Part shown: piece by piece, positions 1 to 8,012 of the stretch | Position numbering within the stretch: position 1 is the first letter of the stretch | Layout: each line of letters starts with the position of its first letter | Source: a virus | Length of the DNA: 28,874 bases | Direction: 5' to 3' (one strand) | IMG/VR virus record: IMGVR_UViG_3300010370_006585 | Location: 1 to 28,874 of that record | Notes under the pieces: model-generated | Seen by the model: the letters and a program-made list of their open reading frames with translations, nothing else | The model's database searches: none | What the model was told of the DNA's origin: nothing | Program-made: the position numbers and the translations under genes

Positions 1-64
1 CCCCGCCGCTCGGTGACCCCGCCGCTCGGTGACCCCGCCGCTCGGTGACCCCGCCGCTCGGTGA
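1..64. repeat. Four perfect tandem copies of a 16-bp unit
   Basis: The unit CCCCGCCGCTCGGTGA is repeated four times without a mismatch, and a degenerate fifth start (CCCCACAACCCCGCCG) follows. The array touches the window edge, so its true copy number is unknown. The unit contains TGA and is 16 bp long (not a multiple of three), so every + strand frame is stopped within 48 bp and the array is not coding on this strand. It sits just before the packaging genes, where iterons, a terminase recognition region or simply an assembly or slippage repeat are all possible. Confidence 0.95.
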
Positions 65-84
65 CCCCACAACCCCGCCGGAAA

Positions 85-105
85 TATCCCAGGCGACGCG
101 GGATA
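85..105. other. Short inverted repeat (TATCCC / GGGATA)
   Basis: TATCCC at 85-90 pairs with GGGATA at 100-105 across a 9-nt loop. It lies between the tandem repeats and the promoter candidate. It could be an operator, a weak hairpin or chance; there is no clean T-run after it, so it is not called a terminator. Confidence 0.3.
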
Positions 106-168
106 CTTTACCCCCTCCCTCGTAGGATCAAAAAAACAAAAAACAATGTTCTACCTTTTTCCTAATCG

Positions 169-177
169 TGTTATGAT
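169..177 (+). promoter_or_regulatory. Candidate extended -10 promoter of the structural operon
   Basis: TGTTATGAT gives a TG-n-TATGAT extended -10 element. The best-spaced -35 (149-154, TTCTAC) is poor, but extended -10 promoters do not need one, and an A-rich tract at 129-145 could act as an UP-like element. Transcription would start near 184, about 44 nt before the first ATG. It is the only clear AT-rich non-coding stretch upstream of the first gene. The host sigma factor is unknown, so this is inference from the bacterial sigma70 consensus. Confidence 0.4.
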
Positions 178-227
178 AGGTTTGGAGTGTATTTGATGAC
201 TTTTTTTGTGAGAGGGAGGGTGAGGCG

Positions 228-539
228 ATGGTAGAGCGGGTGTGTGAGAATTGCAGGTGGTGGGACGCAGGCCCAACGGGCAACGGCTATTGCCAGAGGC
301 GAGCGCCGATTTCGGTCGAGGATTTGTGGCCGATCACAGGGAAGGGGTCAAGTTGCGGGGACTGGCAGGACAAAGACGTCACCCCAGAACAGGAGGACCG
401 GCAGGAACTGACACGGCGGTTTGCCGTGGCGATTATGGGCACGGGATGGGCTGCGAATTGTCCTGAGGGTCAGGTGTGGGCAGTCGCGGCGAGTTTGGCA
501 GCAGCAGAACCACAGATTCAGAGGGAGAATGAGCAGTGA
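228..539 (+). CDS. Small Cys-containing phage protein, zinc-ribbon-like
   Basis: A 103-aa protein starting with ATG about 7 nt after a purine-rich SD (GAGGGAGGG, 212-220). The N-terminal half carries CENC (Cys7 and Cys10), then a Cys in GYC and a Cys in SSCGDW, a four-Cys arrangement with nearby Trp residues that resembles small zinc-binding phage proteins of unknown role. The C-terminal half is Ala/Glu-rich and helical in character. It is the first gene of the operon and overlaps the next by 4 nt. No specific function can be given; metal binding is inferred only from Cys spacing. Confidence 0.75.
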   Translation: MVERVCENCRWWDAGPTGNGYCQRRAPISVEDLWPITGKGSSCGDWQDKDVTPEQEDRQELTRRFAVAIMGTGWAANCPEGQVWAVAASLAAAEPQIQRENEQ

Positions 540-745
540 AACGGTGGACAATAACCCGGCTGCGATTTGAGTGGAAGCTGGAGGATTTGTGGGTTGGGGT
601 ATTTTGGCGGCATGGTTACGCTAAGTTCGACTATGAGAATCGGCCTATGTGGACGGACGTGTGGATCTGTCTGTTGCCGTGCTGTCCGCTGCATGTGACG
701 ATTTTTTATTTCCCTGACGGACTATTTCGGGAGGACGGCAAGTGA
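536..745 (+). CDS. Small Trp-rich hypothetical protein
   Basis: A 69-aa protein with a GTG start in a GTGA overlap with the preceding stop and a GAGGGAG SD about 9 nt upstream. It is rich in Trp, Phe and Tyr, with a hydrophobic middle (WICLLPCCPLHVTIFYF) that could be a buried strand or a short membrane-associated segment. It ends in another GTGA overlap with the next gene. I do not recognise a family. The double overlap shows it is translated as part of the upstream operon. Confidence 0.65.
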   Translation: MKRWTITRLRFEWKLEDLWVGVFWRHGYAKFDYENRPMWTDVWICLLPCCPLHVTIFYFPDGLFREDGK

Positions 746-1584
746 ACAACGAACAGCAAACACAGCAGGCAGACGACCCGAGCGGGCCGGGGTGGCGGGA
801 TGTGACAACCGGCGGCGTTACGCAGGACGGCGACATGGTTCGCGCGGGCGACAACTTTCCCCTTGGACCATGGGTATTGGCCGAGCCGGGTGAGACAGTG
901 ACCGACGACGACGTTGTGCGCCGACGCATCGAGCCACAGCAGCCGAGCGACAGCGAGCCGGAGACGATGGAGCAGTTGCGGCAACGGCTGGATGCGGCTG
1001 TGCGGCAAAATGTCGAGTTGGCGGATAGGCTGGCGAATGAGCGACGAAGCAAGACTGCGCACCAGAGGATTGCCAAGGCAAGCGTATCGCGAGCACAGGA
1101 GGCCGAGGCACTGGTGGCTGAGGCCGAGCGTGGCGGCCAGCAGGTTCAATCTGAGATGCAGCAGTTGCGGGAGCAGTTGACGACGTTGACGCGGGAACGC
1201 GACCGGTATCGCAACCAGCTTGAGGGAGCGTGGGAGCATGCGCCGAAGGGTCCGCGTAATTTTCGTGAGCGGATGGTATTGGAGAAATTTCGAGCGTTTG
1301 TGGAGGCGAAGGACGACGATCCGTTGACGTTTGGGTATGTGCAGTTGCGTGCCACGGACCCTAAGATTTTGGGATGTTCGGAGTTCGTTGTAGAGTCTTG
1401 GCATCAGGATGTCGGTGGTGGCCGTTTGTCTGAGTCTGTGCGTGTATTTCTGAGGCACTATGCGTCGGAGGAGGACCAGGAGTCTCGTAAGGAGAGCAGT
1501 GCTCGGACGCATTTTCATGTGAGGACGGTGGGCGACTACGAGCGACTGCTGTCGTTTCTGGAGATTGGGGGACAGACGGAGTGA
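742..1584 (+). CDS. Coiled-coil protein in the small-terminase position
   Basis: A 280-aa protein with a GTG start overlapping the previous gene by 4 nt. Residues 1-70 are acidic and low in structure. Residues about 75-165 form a long heptad-rich coiled coil (repeated Leu with Glu/Arg/Gln). The C-terminal 115 residues look globular. It overlaps the large terminase gene by 4 nt, the place where the small DNA-recognition subunit of terminase is usually encoded. No N-terminal helix-turn-helix typical of small terminases was recognised, so that role rests on position only. An accessory packaging protein is equally possible. Confidence 0.6.
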   Translation: MNNEQQTQQADDPSGPGWRDVTTGGVTQDGDMVRAGDNFPLGPWVLAEPGETVTDDDVVRRRIEPQQPSDSEPETMEQLRQRLDAAVRQNVELADRLANERRSKTAHQRIAKASVSRAQEAEALVAEAERGGQQVQSEMQQLREQLTTLTRERDRYRNQLEGAWEHAPKGPRNFRERMVLEKFRAFVEAKDDDPLTFGYVQLRATDPKILGCSEFVVESWHQDVGGGRLSESVRVFLRHYASEEDQESRKESSARTHFHVRTVGDYERLLSFLEIGGQTE

Positions 1585-3011
1585 CCTTACAGATCAGCCA
1601 GAAGCAGTATGAGTTGCTGAGCAGCCCTGCGGACTGGGTGCTGTTCGGTGGCGCTGCTGGTGGGGGCAAGTCGTATGCGTTGATGCTGGACATGCTCAGG
1701 CATTGTCAGGGGCCTCACGGGCAGTCGTTGTTCCGTGGGGCGATTTATCGCCAGACGTTCCCGCAGTTGAGTCAGAGTGGTGGTTTGATTGACCAGACGA
1801 AGCTGATCTATGGTGGTCTGGGTGCGGTTTACAACCACACGGCGAACGAGCATCGGTTCCCGGTGGGTGCGAAGGTAAGTTTGAACACTTTGGACCAGCC
1901 CAAGAAGCTGCAGGGGTATCTGGGCGCTCAGTTTGACTCATTGGCGATTGATGAAGCGAACCAGTTTGAACAAAAAGCGGTGCTTTTTCTGTGGGCGAGG
2001 TGTCGAAGTCAGTGCGGGATACGGCCTACGCTGCGGATGACGTCGAATCCGGACCACGACAGTTGGTTGTTTCCGCTGGTATCGTGGTATTTGGACGATG
2101 AGGGGTACCCGAGACGCGAGTTGAGCGGGAAAATCCGTCATTTTATGGTCAAAGAGGAGCGTTTTCAGTGGTTTGACGAGCCTCAGTACGAGGTAAACCC
2201 GGAAACGGGGCTGGTGGAGCAGGTGACGAACACGTTTGCGTTCATCCCGGCCAAATTGAGCGACAATCATGCGTTGCAGAGGAGCGACCCGACGTATCGG
2301 AAGCGTCTGATGCAGTTGTCGGAGCAGGAACGGGAGCGGTATTTGGAGGGATGCTGGCTGGCGAGCAGTCGGACGGGTCAGGAGTGGCCGAGGGAGTGTT
2401 TTCAGGACGTGACAGTGACGCGGGATCAGTGGCCTCAGGAGGAGCATGCTGGGGACAGTGTGCGGATGTTCGCGGTGGACCCGAGCAAGGGGAAGAATGA
2501 GAAGTCGGGAGACTATTCGGCGATTGTGTGTCTGACGCAGACGCGGGAGTTGAAGTACGTGGATGCGGATCTGGCGCGGCGGCCGCCGGGTCAGATTGTG
2601 GAGGATTTGTTTCGGTTTTGTGAGGATCCGTTGCATCGGGTGCGGAGTGGGGATCTGGTGGGGATCGAAGCGACGGCGTTTCAGGAGGTGATGCGGGATC
2701 TGGTGTACCAGTATGCTGCGGATCACAGTCAGATGGCGTTGAGTCAGTATTTGTTGAGCGGGAATCCGCTGATACCGGTGAAGGACATGCTGAAGAAGGA
2801 GATGCGGATCCGGAGGCTGGACGGTCCGATCCGGCGGCGGGAGTTGCGGTTTTTGGACACGCCCGGGACGCTGTTGCTGTTGAGTCAGTTGCGGAATTTT
2901 GACGGGATACCGGCGAGGGGTAAGCACGACGACGGTCCGGATGCGTTGGATCAGTGTCAGCAGTTGCCGTTGGCGCTGCAGCGGTACTGGGAAGAGATGC
3001 GGAAACAGTGA
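1581..3011 (+). CDS. terL: Terminase large subunit
   Basis: A 476-aa ATP-driven DNA packaging motor and nuclease that docks on the portal. The GTG start overlaps the upstream stop by 4 nt. The N-terminal ATPase shows a Walker A, GGAAGGGKS, at residues 23-31; a Walker B, DSLAIDEAN, at 119-127 with catalytic Glu125; and a coupling motif, TSNP, at 154-157. The C-terminal RNase H-like nuclease shows Asp300 in FAVDPSKG, Glu363 in GIEATAF and DDGPD at 450-454, which together supply the acidic metal site. The length is normal for the family. It is followed by the portal, as in most tailed phages. The family call is secure; the end type (cos or pac) is not visible. Confidence 0.97.
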   Translation: MTLQISQKQYELLSSPADWVLFGGAAGGGKSYALMLDMLRHCQGPHGQSLFRGAIYRQTFPQLSQSGGLIDQTKLIYGGLGAVYNHTANEHRFPVGAKVSLNTLDQPKKLQGYLGAQFDSLAIDEANQFEQKAVLFLWARCRSQCGIRPTLRMTSNPDHDSWLFPLVSWYLDDEGYPRRELSGKIRHFMVKEERFQWFDEPQYEVNPETGLVEQVTNTFAFIPAKLSDNHALQRSDPTYRKRLMQLSEQERERYLEGCWLASSRTGQEWPRECFQDVTVTRDQWPQEEHAGDSVRMFAVDPSKGKNEKSGDYSAIVCLTQTRELKYVDADLARRPPGQIVEDLFRFCEDPLHRVRSGDLVGIEATAFQEVMRDLVYQYAADHSQMALSQYLLSGNPLIPVKDMLKKEMRIRRLDGPIRRRELRFLDTPGTLLLLSQLRNFDGIPARGKHDDGPDALDQCQQLPLALQRYWEEMRKQ

Positions 3012-3034
3012 GACACAGGCAGAGGGAGTGAGTG

Positions 3035-3301
3035 ATGCCAAGGGGCGGTTGTGCGGGCTGTGGGATACCGAGCCCTGTCGAGGATGCGTTGACGGTGCTG
3101 ACGTGGGTGTGTGCGGCGGGGTGGTCGCTGGTGCCTCAGGCGGGGCAGGTGAGTCCTGTGGCTCCGGGGAGCATGACAAGCCGGGCGCGTCGGGTTGTGC
3201 CATTTGCTGTGTTTCGTGATATGCTGCGTGGCTGGGAGACTGGACACGAGAGCATGGGGAGCCTGACAGATGGGTCGTCGCAGGGGTCGGAGAGAGCCTG
3301 A
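3035..3301 (+). CDS. Small protein between terminase and portal
   Basis: An 88-aa protein starting at ATG 3035, 6-7 nt after AGAGGGAG; an in-frame GTG at 3032 is the alternative. It overlaps the portal start by 32 nt. Third codon positions are mostly G or C, as in its neighbours, which supports real coding. The N-terminus has CAGC and a Pro-rich stretch, the middle has a hydrophobic patch (VLTWVCAAGWSLV) and the C-terminus is Arg/Ser-rich. It occupies the place of lambda gpW (head completion), but no sequence similarity to gpW can be claimed. Confidence 0.6.
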   Translation: MPRGGCAGCGIPSPVEDALTVLTWVCAAGWSLVPQAGQVSPVAPGSMTSRARRVVPFAVFRDMLRGWETGHESMGSLTDGSSQGSERA

Positions 3302-4967
3302 GGAGCAGGGTGGCGGGTACGTGGACGCCAGCGAGGGGGCGCGTGGCGCTCGCAGGCAGCGTCCTGAGATCTCGCTGATGGGTGCGTTGGAGCTGCTGGA
3401 GCATCAGAAGGCGATGTTCGCGCGTCAGATTCTGGAGGAGTTGGGGACGGGGTGCGGGCTGTCGGGGGATACGGACGACCGGGACATCCCGGGGAGCGAG
3501 GACCCGTTCGAGAACGCGACGATCGACGACATCCGGGACCTGCTGGACCGTGGGGAGCAGGCGGCCGCGACTCCGTGGGGGAAGAATGCGTGGCGGAACC
3601 GGGCGTGTTACATCGCGGGGCCTCAGGGGCACCGGTATGTCGTGAAGCCTGCATCGGAGACGGGATCGTCGGCTGGTGAGTCTGTGGTGCGGGTGCAGGA
3701 GTATTTGAAGCAGTGGATGGCCAGTTCGGCTTCGGGGTACTGGTCGAGCCGGCAGCAGGAAGTTTGCCGGCGGTTGGACGAGCACGGTGAGTGTCTGGAC
3801 CTGCTGTATTACGAGCCGGGGAAGCCGTTGCGGCTGAGTTTCGTGGAGCCGAGCGACCTGGACGAGGATCCGAGGAGTCGGTATCAGCCGGACACGGGCG
3901 ACGAGCCGTTCGTGGATATTCTGGGGATCCGGCGGACGAACGACGTGCTGTATCGGCCGGTGGCGTACTACGTGTCGACGGTGAGCGACTCGGTGAGTGG
4001 GCAGTGGCTGGGTGATCTGGAGTACCACAAGGCGGAGAAACTGGAGCCGGCGGATTTCACGGCGTTCAGTCCGGCGACTCGGTGTGTGGTGCAGTACCGT
4101 CGCAGGAACGTGGTGAGCGTTAAGCCGAGGGGTCTGTCGCTGTTCTGGGACGTGCGTGAGGAGTTGCGGTGGGCGAAGGTGCTGCTGGGCAACCTGATGC
4201 GGGTGAGTGCGTTTCAGGCGGCGTTTGGAGCGATCCGGACGATCAACACGTCGGCAGGGGCCGATGCGGTAAAGGCGCATTTGCAGAGCCAGAACAGTGG
4301 GGCGGCGGGTCAGCCTGCGGAGCGGATGGAGTTTCCGAGTCCGAGCGTGGTGACGGTGCCATCGAGCGTGAAGTACGAGTTCCCGGAGACGGGGGCTGGT
4401 GTGACGAACCACGCGGAGGTGGAGTTGCTGTTGTTGCGTGCGGTGGCTGCGGGGCTGCAGTTGCCGGAGTTCATGCTGACGGCGAACGTCAGCGAGGGGA
4501 ATTTCGCGAGTACGCTGGTGAGCGAGGGCCCGTTTCACAAGGTCATTGTGGCGGATCAGGGTCAGATGGTGATTGAGGACCTTCGTCTGGTGTGGGAGGC
4601 GTTGGTTTGGGGTGCGTTGGAGGATCCGGAGAGTGGGATTACGGTGGCGGACCTGCAGGCGGTGACGATCGAGGCGAAGCCTCCGAGCGTGCAGACGAGG
4701 AACCGGAAGGAGGACTGGGATATTCATTTTGAGGCCTGGAAAGCAGGCCGGATCAGCGCGAAGACGCTGAATGCGAGTCAGGGGTGGGAGTACGACGAGG
4801 AGCAGGAGCAGCGTCGTGCGGAGGATGGTGAGTTGGAGCCTCCGATGACGGAGCATCCGCAGACACCGGGCGTGACGGGCCCTGATGCGCAGCGGCAATC
4901 AGATCCGTTGAAGGAGCGGGGTGTGATGGCTGGCGACCCGGGGCGACAGGTTCCGGGACAGTCTTGA
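3270..4967 (+). CDS. Portal protein
   Basis: A 565-aa protein, predicted dodecameric ring at the packaging vertex through which DNA enters and leaves, and the docking site for terminase. ATG follows GGGGAG by 8 nt. The basic, disordered N-terminus (about 35 residues) is followed by a long mixed domain. The region around residues 385-414 (hydrophobic helix, then LQLPEFMLTANVSEGNFAST) matches the conserved portal clip/stem segment in which a Pro-Glu and an Asn-rich loop precede a Ser/Thr helix. The C-terminal 60 residues are acidic and disordered. Position directly after terminase and before protease-scaffold supports the call. The fold type resembles lambda-family portals. Confidence 0.85.
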   Translation: MGRRRGRREPEEQGGGYVDASEGARGARRQRPEISLMGALELLEHQKAMFARQILEELGTGCGLSGDTDDRDIPGSEDPFENATIDDIRDLLDRGEQAAATPWGKNAWRNRACYIAGPQGHRYVVKPASETGSSAGESVVRVQEYLKQWMASSASGYWSSRQQEVCRRLDEHGECLDLLYYEPGKPLRLSFVEPSDLDEDPRSRYQPDTGDEPFVDILGIRRTNDVLYRPVAYYVSTVSDSVSGQWLGDLEYHKAEKLEPADFTAFSPATRCVVQYRRRNVVSVKPRGLSLFWDVREELRWAKVLLGNLMRVSAFQAAFGAIRTINTSAGADAVKAHLQSQNSGAAGQPAERMEFPSPSVVTVPSSVKYEFPETGAGVTNHAEVELLLLRAVAAGLQLPEFMLTANVSEGNFASTLVSEGPFHKVIVADQGQMVIEDLRLVWEALVWGALEDPESGITVADLQAVTIEAKPPSVQTRNRKEDWDIHFEAWKAGRISAKTLNASQGWEYDEEQEQRRAEDGELEPPMTEHPQTPGVTGPDAQRQSDPLKERGVMAGDPGRQVPGQS

Positions 4968-5037
4968 GAAGATTTTTTGTCGAAAATCAATGGGCTTTGG
5001 TTTTGGCAATCGTGATTGATTAGATTGTGAGGGACAG

Positions 5038-5211
5038 ATGTGCCTGTGTCATAGACGGAGATCAGCGGCTGCTCGTGCGGCTGAGGCTGCTCGTGCGGCG
5101 GCCCAGGCTCAGGAACAGCAGCAGGCTGCGGTGGTGCCTGAGTCTGTTGAGTCGGTGGTTGCGGTATCGGAATCTGAGGTTACTGATGTCGAAAAGTCAG
5201 AAACAGTCTGA
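5038..5211 (+). CDS. Small Ala/Gln-rich protein overlapping the protease start
   Basis: A 57-aa protein from ATG 5038, 5-6 nt after GAGGGA, ending 26 nt inside the protease gene in another frame. It begins MCLCHRRR, then has an Ala/Arg/Gln-rich helix (AAARAAEAARAAAQAQEQQQ) and an acidic Val/Ser/Glu tail. The same bases read in the protease frame give an implausible Leu/Arg-rich peptide, so this frame is the coding one. The function is unknown; short proteins of this style occur between portal and capsid genes of many phages. Confidence 0.65.
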   Translation: MCLCHRRRSAAARAAEAARAAAQAQEQQQAAVVPESVESVVAVSESEVTDVEKSETV

Positions 5212-6133
5212 GTCGGTGCTGGAGAGCGATGCGTTCGAGCATGATGATTTCGAGCAGGTATCGACTGCGGAAGGCGTGACTGAGAGCATTGTGGTCAAAG
5301 GCGTGAAGTTGTTGGGGTTGCGGAGCAAGAACCGGCGGAATTACGACACGGACGGTGTGCGGAGGTCGGCGAGCGATAAGTTGGTTGGTGCTCCGATCTT
5401 CATCAATCACCCAGCGGACCCGAGTCAGCCTCGCAGTTACAAGGATCAGTTTGGTGTTGTGGAATCTCATGAGTACCGGCCCGGGAAGGGGCATTTTGGT
5501 ACGATCAAGGTGAATCCGCATCACTCTGAGGCGAAGCGATTTCTGTGGGATGTGAAAAACAACCCGCGAGCGATGGGGATGAGCATCAACGCTGTGATTC
5601 GACCGGGTAAGGCGGATCGGAGCGGCGATGTGGTGGTTGAAGAGTTGCTGGATGTGCGGTCGGTCGACGTGGTGACACGTCCAGGCACTGCGAGTGGTAT
5701 TTTCGAACAAGAGGAGAAGACTGTGTCTGAACTGACTGCTCAGGAAGCTGCGGATCTGCGTAAGGCGTTGGATGAGGCTCAGGCTCAGGCGAAGGCGGCT
5801 GTTGCTGCTCTGGAGCAGGAGCGTGCGATTCGTGAGAAGGCCGAGAAGAAGGCTAAGCTCACGGCGTCTGTTGCCAAGGCTGTCGAGGGGACTCCGCTGT
5901 CTGATCTGCAGGAGCGGATTGTCGAGTGTGCCTGCCAGATGGCGGATCCGGCTGAGTTTGAGAAGCTGGTCGGTGATGTGGGTGCGTTGTTCGTCGATGA
6001 CGGCAAGGACATCACGGCTGCGAAGGAACAGGATGAGAGTGACGCTGGGAAGCGTGCTCCACAAGTCGGCAATCGTGGGCAGAAGGGCAATTACGGCGGC
6101 CTGCGGTCGACGTTGGGATTGAAGGCTCGCTGA
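5186..6133 (+). CDS. Head maturation protease fused to scaffold
   Basis: A 315-aa protein from ATG 5186, about 8 nt after GAGG; an open frame extends upstream to a GTG at 5027 but that stretch is a shadow of the 5038-5211 gene. The N-terminal domain (about 30-175) looks like a prohead serine protease of the HK97/S78-herpes assemblin fold: candidate catalytic His75 in INHP, Ser133 in MGMSINA, and a conserved strand RSVDVVTRPG with Asp161. Residues 180-225 form a charged Ala/Glu/Lys coiled coil typical of scaffolding domains, ending in a Gly/Lys/Arg-rich tail. It would guide capsid assembly, then cleave itself and capsid proteins. Confidence 0.85.
   Translation: MSKSQKQSESVLESDAFEHDDFEQVSTAEGVTESIVVKGVKLLGLRSKNRRNYDTDGVRRSASDKLVGAPIFINHPADPSQPRSYKDQFGVVESHEYRPGKGHFGTIKVNPHHSEAKRFLWDVKNNPRAMGMSINAVIRPGKADRSGDVVVEELLDVRSVDVVTRPGTASGIFEQEEKTVSELTAQEAADLRKALDEAQAQAKAAVAALEQERAIREKAEKKAKLTASVAKAVEGTPLSDLQERIVECACQMADPAEFEKLVGDVGALFVDDGKDITAAKEQDESDAGKRAPQVGNRGQKGNYGGLRSTLGLKAR
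5723..6133 (+). CDS. Nested in-frame scaffold protein (internal start)
   Basis: GTG codon 180 of the protease gene lies 6 nt after a strong SD (GAGGAG, 5711-5716), exactly at the junction between the protease domain and the coiled-coil scaffold. Starting here gives a 136-aa protein, MSELTAQEAADLRK..., containing only the scaffold domain. This is the arrangement of lambda C and Nu3, where a free scaffold is made from an internal start in the protease gene. The start is directly visible; that it is used is inference. Confidence 0.65.
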   Translation: MSELTAQEAADLRKALDEAQAQAKAAVAALEQERAIREKAEKKAKLTASVAKAVEGTPLSDLQERIVECACQMADPAEFEKLVGDVGALFVDDGKDITAAKEQDESDAGKRAPQVGNRGQKGNYGGLRSTLGLKAR

Positions 6134-6177
6134 GTTTTCGTGCTGGTCGTTTCTGTGTGATTTGATGGAGAGAAGAG

Positions 6178-6705
6178 ATGCCTCAGTGTTTGGATTGTAT
6201 GCACCAGCAGGGGAACTTCGGCAACGGCGTGATCGACACGGAGTCGATGGCTGCCCCGTCGCCTGCTGTTGATATTTGCGAGGGTGATTTTCTGGTGGCT
6301 GACACCAGCGCGACGGGCGTGACGGAAGCGAAGTTGCTGTCTGCATTCACGTGGACAACTGACCTTGCGACCACGCGAACGAACGCGAAGGCGGCGTTCC
6401 GTGGCGTGAGTGCTCAGGAGTACGGGACGGAAGAGTGCATCACGCAGGAAGATTGCCTGCCGTTCTGGCGGTACAACAAAGGCAACGGCTTCCGTCGGTC
6501 GTATCTGATTGCGGGTGCCACTGGTGCTTTGGAGCCGACGACGTTCCAGCAGGGCCAGTTGTTCACGTTCGCGAAGAACCCGAGCAGCAATGCTCTGGTG
6601 AACAGCAAGATCGTGAAGACCAGTGATACTTCTGTTGCGGTGTTCCGTGCGGTAAGTGACAGCGGTCCGGACAACGTGAGCCGGGCGACCGTCGAGTTTT
6701 ACTGA
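6178..6705 (+). CDS. Probable head decoration protein
   Basis: A 175-aa protein with ATG after a purine-rich leader (GGAGAGAAGAG). It lies between the protease-scaffold and the major capsid protein, the position of lambda gpD. The composition is beta-rich, with many Thr, Ala and Phe, and a CLDC motif at residues 4-7 plus three more Cys. No motif proves the role; it would trimerise on the capsid surface and stabilise the expanded head. A minor head protein is the main alternative. Confidence 0.6.
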   Translation: MPQCLDCMHQQGNFGNGVIDTESMAAPSPAVDICEGDFLVADTSATGVTEAKLLSAFTWTTDLATTRTNAKAAFRGVSAQEYGTEECITQEDCLPFWRYNKGNGFRRSYLIAGATGALEPTTFQQGQLFTFAKNPSSNALVNSKIVKTSDTSVAVFRAVSDSGPDNVSRATVEFY

Positions 6706-6749
6706 GTTTCTGGTTTGGTCTCTGATTGGATTGTTTTGGGAGAGTGACG

Positions 6750-7979
6750 ATGTCGAAAAAAGGGCCGAACCGCGCGGTGACTCAGCAGATTCTGCGAGAC
6801 CACAAGAAGCACGGTGATGCGGTGTTCGAGGAGCTGGATCAGATTCTGGAGGCTGGCGAGATCCAGGCGACGGAACTGGACCTCGTGTCGTGCCTTGAGC
6901 ATGACTTCGGTGTGGGTTACCGGCGCGACGTGATGACGATGGGTGACGACGCGATGGAAGCGATCATCACCAGCGGTACCTTCAACAAAATGGTGCCGAA
7001 GATCATCCGGACGGCGTTGGCGGAGCAGCCGAAGGAACAGTATTTCCTGCTGAACCGAGTGACGATCGAGACCCGTGGCGAGTGCGAGGACGGGTACGAG
7101 GATCACGGAGTGTTCTCGGATCCCCAGGCTGACGAGATCTGCGAACTGCAGAAGCCTCCGATGTTCGGCGTTGCGACCGACTTCATGACGCATCCGAAGG
7201 GCAAGCAGTACGGATTGGGGTTTGCGTTCACTCGTGAGGCGGTGTGCCGCGATCCGAACAACTTCATCCAGCAGCAGATCCCGAAGATTGGTGATGCTCA
7301 CAACGAGAAGTTCGAGAACCAGTTGCTCGACCTTTTTGTTGGCTACACCAACACGTACAACCGGAGCGGGACGGATTACGACACCTACTATGCTGCCGAC
7401 GGCACGTCGACTCCGTTCGGCGACGGCAGTGGCGGCCCGTGGGTGAATGCGCAGGCGAACGACCTGACCTGTCCTGCGGATTTTCAGTCAGCGCGTAACC
7501 TGTTCTACGACTTCCGCGACATGGTTCACGGTCGTCCGATCCCGGTTCCGATGACCGGGTTGAGCGTGGTGACGAGCCCGCAGAAGGCCGATGCTGTCCG
7601 TCCGAAGTTGCTGGCGACTGCGATTGAAGACGACGTGACGTGCAACGGTGGCGACACCGTGAAATACGTCATGACGGCAGCCGTTGCGAACCAGATGACC
7701 TTTGACCTGCTGTCCTATCAGCGACTGGTCGACCGGATTGCACTGCGGTGGGGCGTGACGGCCGATGAAGCGCGGAACTGGTGGTGGTTGGGGAACATCC
7801 CCGAGTTCATGTCGTGGGTGTACAACATCCGGCCGACAGTGACTCGGTGCCCGCAGGATGCGGAGTCGTGTCAGCGACGGATTGTGGCTCAATACACCAG
7901 CCTGTCGAAGGGATACGGGTACATTCGCAGCCCGTATCGCGGGATGTGGTTCACACCGGTGGAAGAGAGCGGTAGCTGA
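6750..7979 (+). CDS. Major capsid protein
   Basis: A 409-aa protein from ATG 6750, 7 nt after GGGAG; an in-frame TTG at 6726 is upstream of the SD and is not favoured. The size, position after scaffold and decoration genes, and a terminator immediately downstream fit the main HK97-fold shell protein. The N-terminal 60 residues are helical and charged. A strand-rich middle contains QYFLLNRVTIETRGE, and a long region with WWWLGNIPEF follows. Eight Cys residues are spread over the chain, unusual for a major capsid protein. No specific family name can be given from sequence alone. Confidence 0.8.
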   Translation: MSKKGPNRAVTQQILRDHKKHGDAVFEELDQILEAGEIQATELDLVSCLEHDFGVGYRRDVMTMGDDAMEAIITSGTFNKMVPKIIRTALAEQPKEQYFLLNRVTIETRGECEDGYEDHGVFSDPQADEICELQKPPMFGVATDFMTHPKGKQYGLGFAFTREAVCRDPNNFIQQQIPKIGDAHNEKFENQLLDLFVGYTNTYNRSGTDYDTYYAADGTSTPFGDGSGGPWVNAQANDLTCPADFQSARNLFYDFRDMVHGRPIPVPMTGLSVVTSPQKADAVRPKLLATAIEDDVTCNGGDTVKYVMTAAVANQMTFDLLSYQRLVDRIALRWGVTADEARNWWWLGNIPEFMSWVYNIRPTVTRCPQDAESCQRRIVAQYTSLSKGYGYIRSPYRGMWFTPVEESGS

Positions 7980-8012
7980 GATTTGCGAGAGATCGCAGAT
8001 TGAGAGAGAATG

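Noticed and set aside
1-64. CRISPR array
   Set aside because: The 16-bp units are directly adjacent with no spacers.
1-64. G-quadruplex on the minus strand of the repeat
   Set aside because: GGGG tracts are separated by 12 nt, too long for a stable classical quadruplex; kept only as a remark.
706-1518. Long minus-strand open frame opposite the coiled-coil gene
   Set aside because: Low-complexity Leu/Arg composition and no SD; the + strand gene is coupled on both sides and explains the region.
1938-4898. A 986-codon open frame on the minus strand opposite terminase and portal
   Set aside because: It is antisense to two well-supported genes, has an Arg/His/Leu/Pro-rich composition typical of the complement of G/C-ending codons, and shows no domain.
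4971-4988. GATTTT / AAAATC inverted repeat after the portal stop, as a terminator
   Set aside because: The stem is A/T only and there is no T-run after it; it would be unstable.
5003-5031. TTGGCA as a -35 box upstream of the small Ala/Gln-rich gene
   Set aside because: No acceptable -10 element lies at 16-18 nt spacing; the nearest AT-rich hexamer is only 12 nt away.
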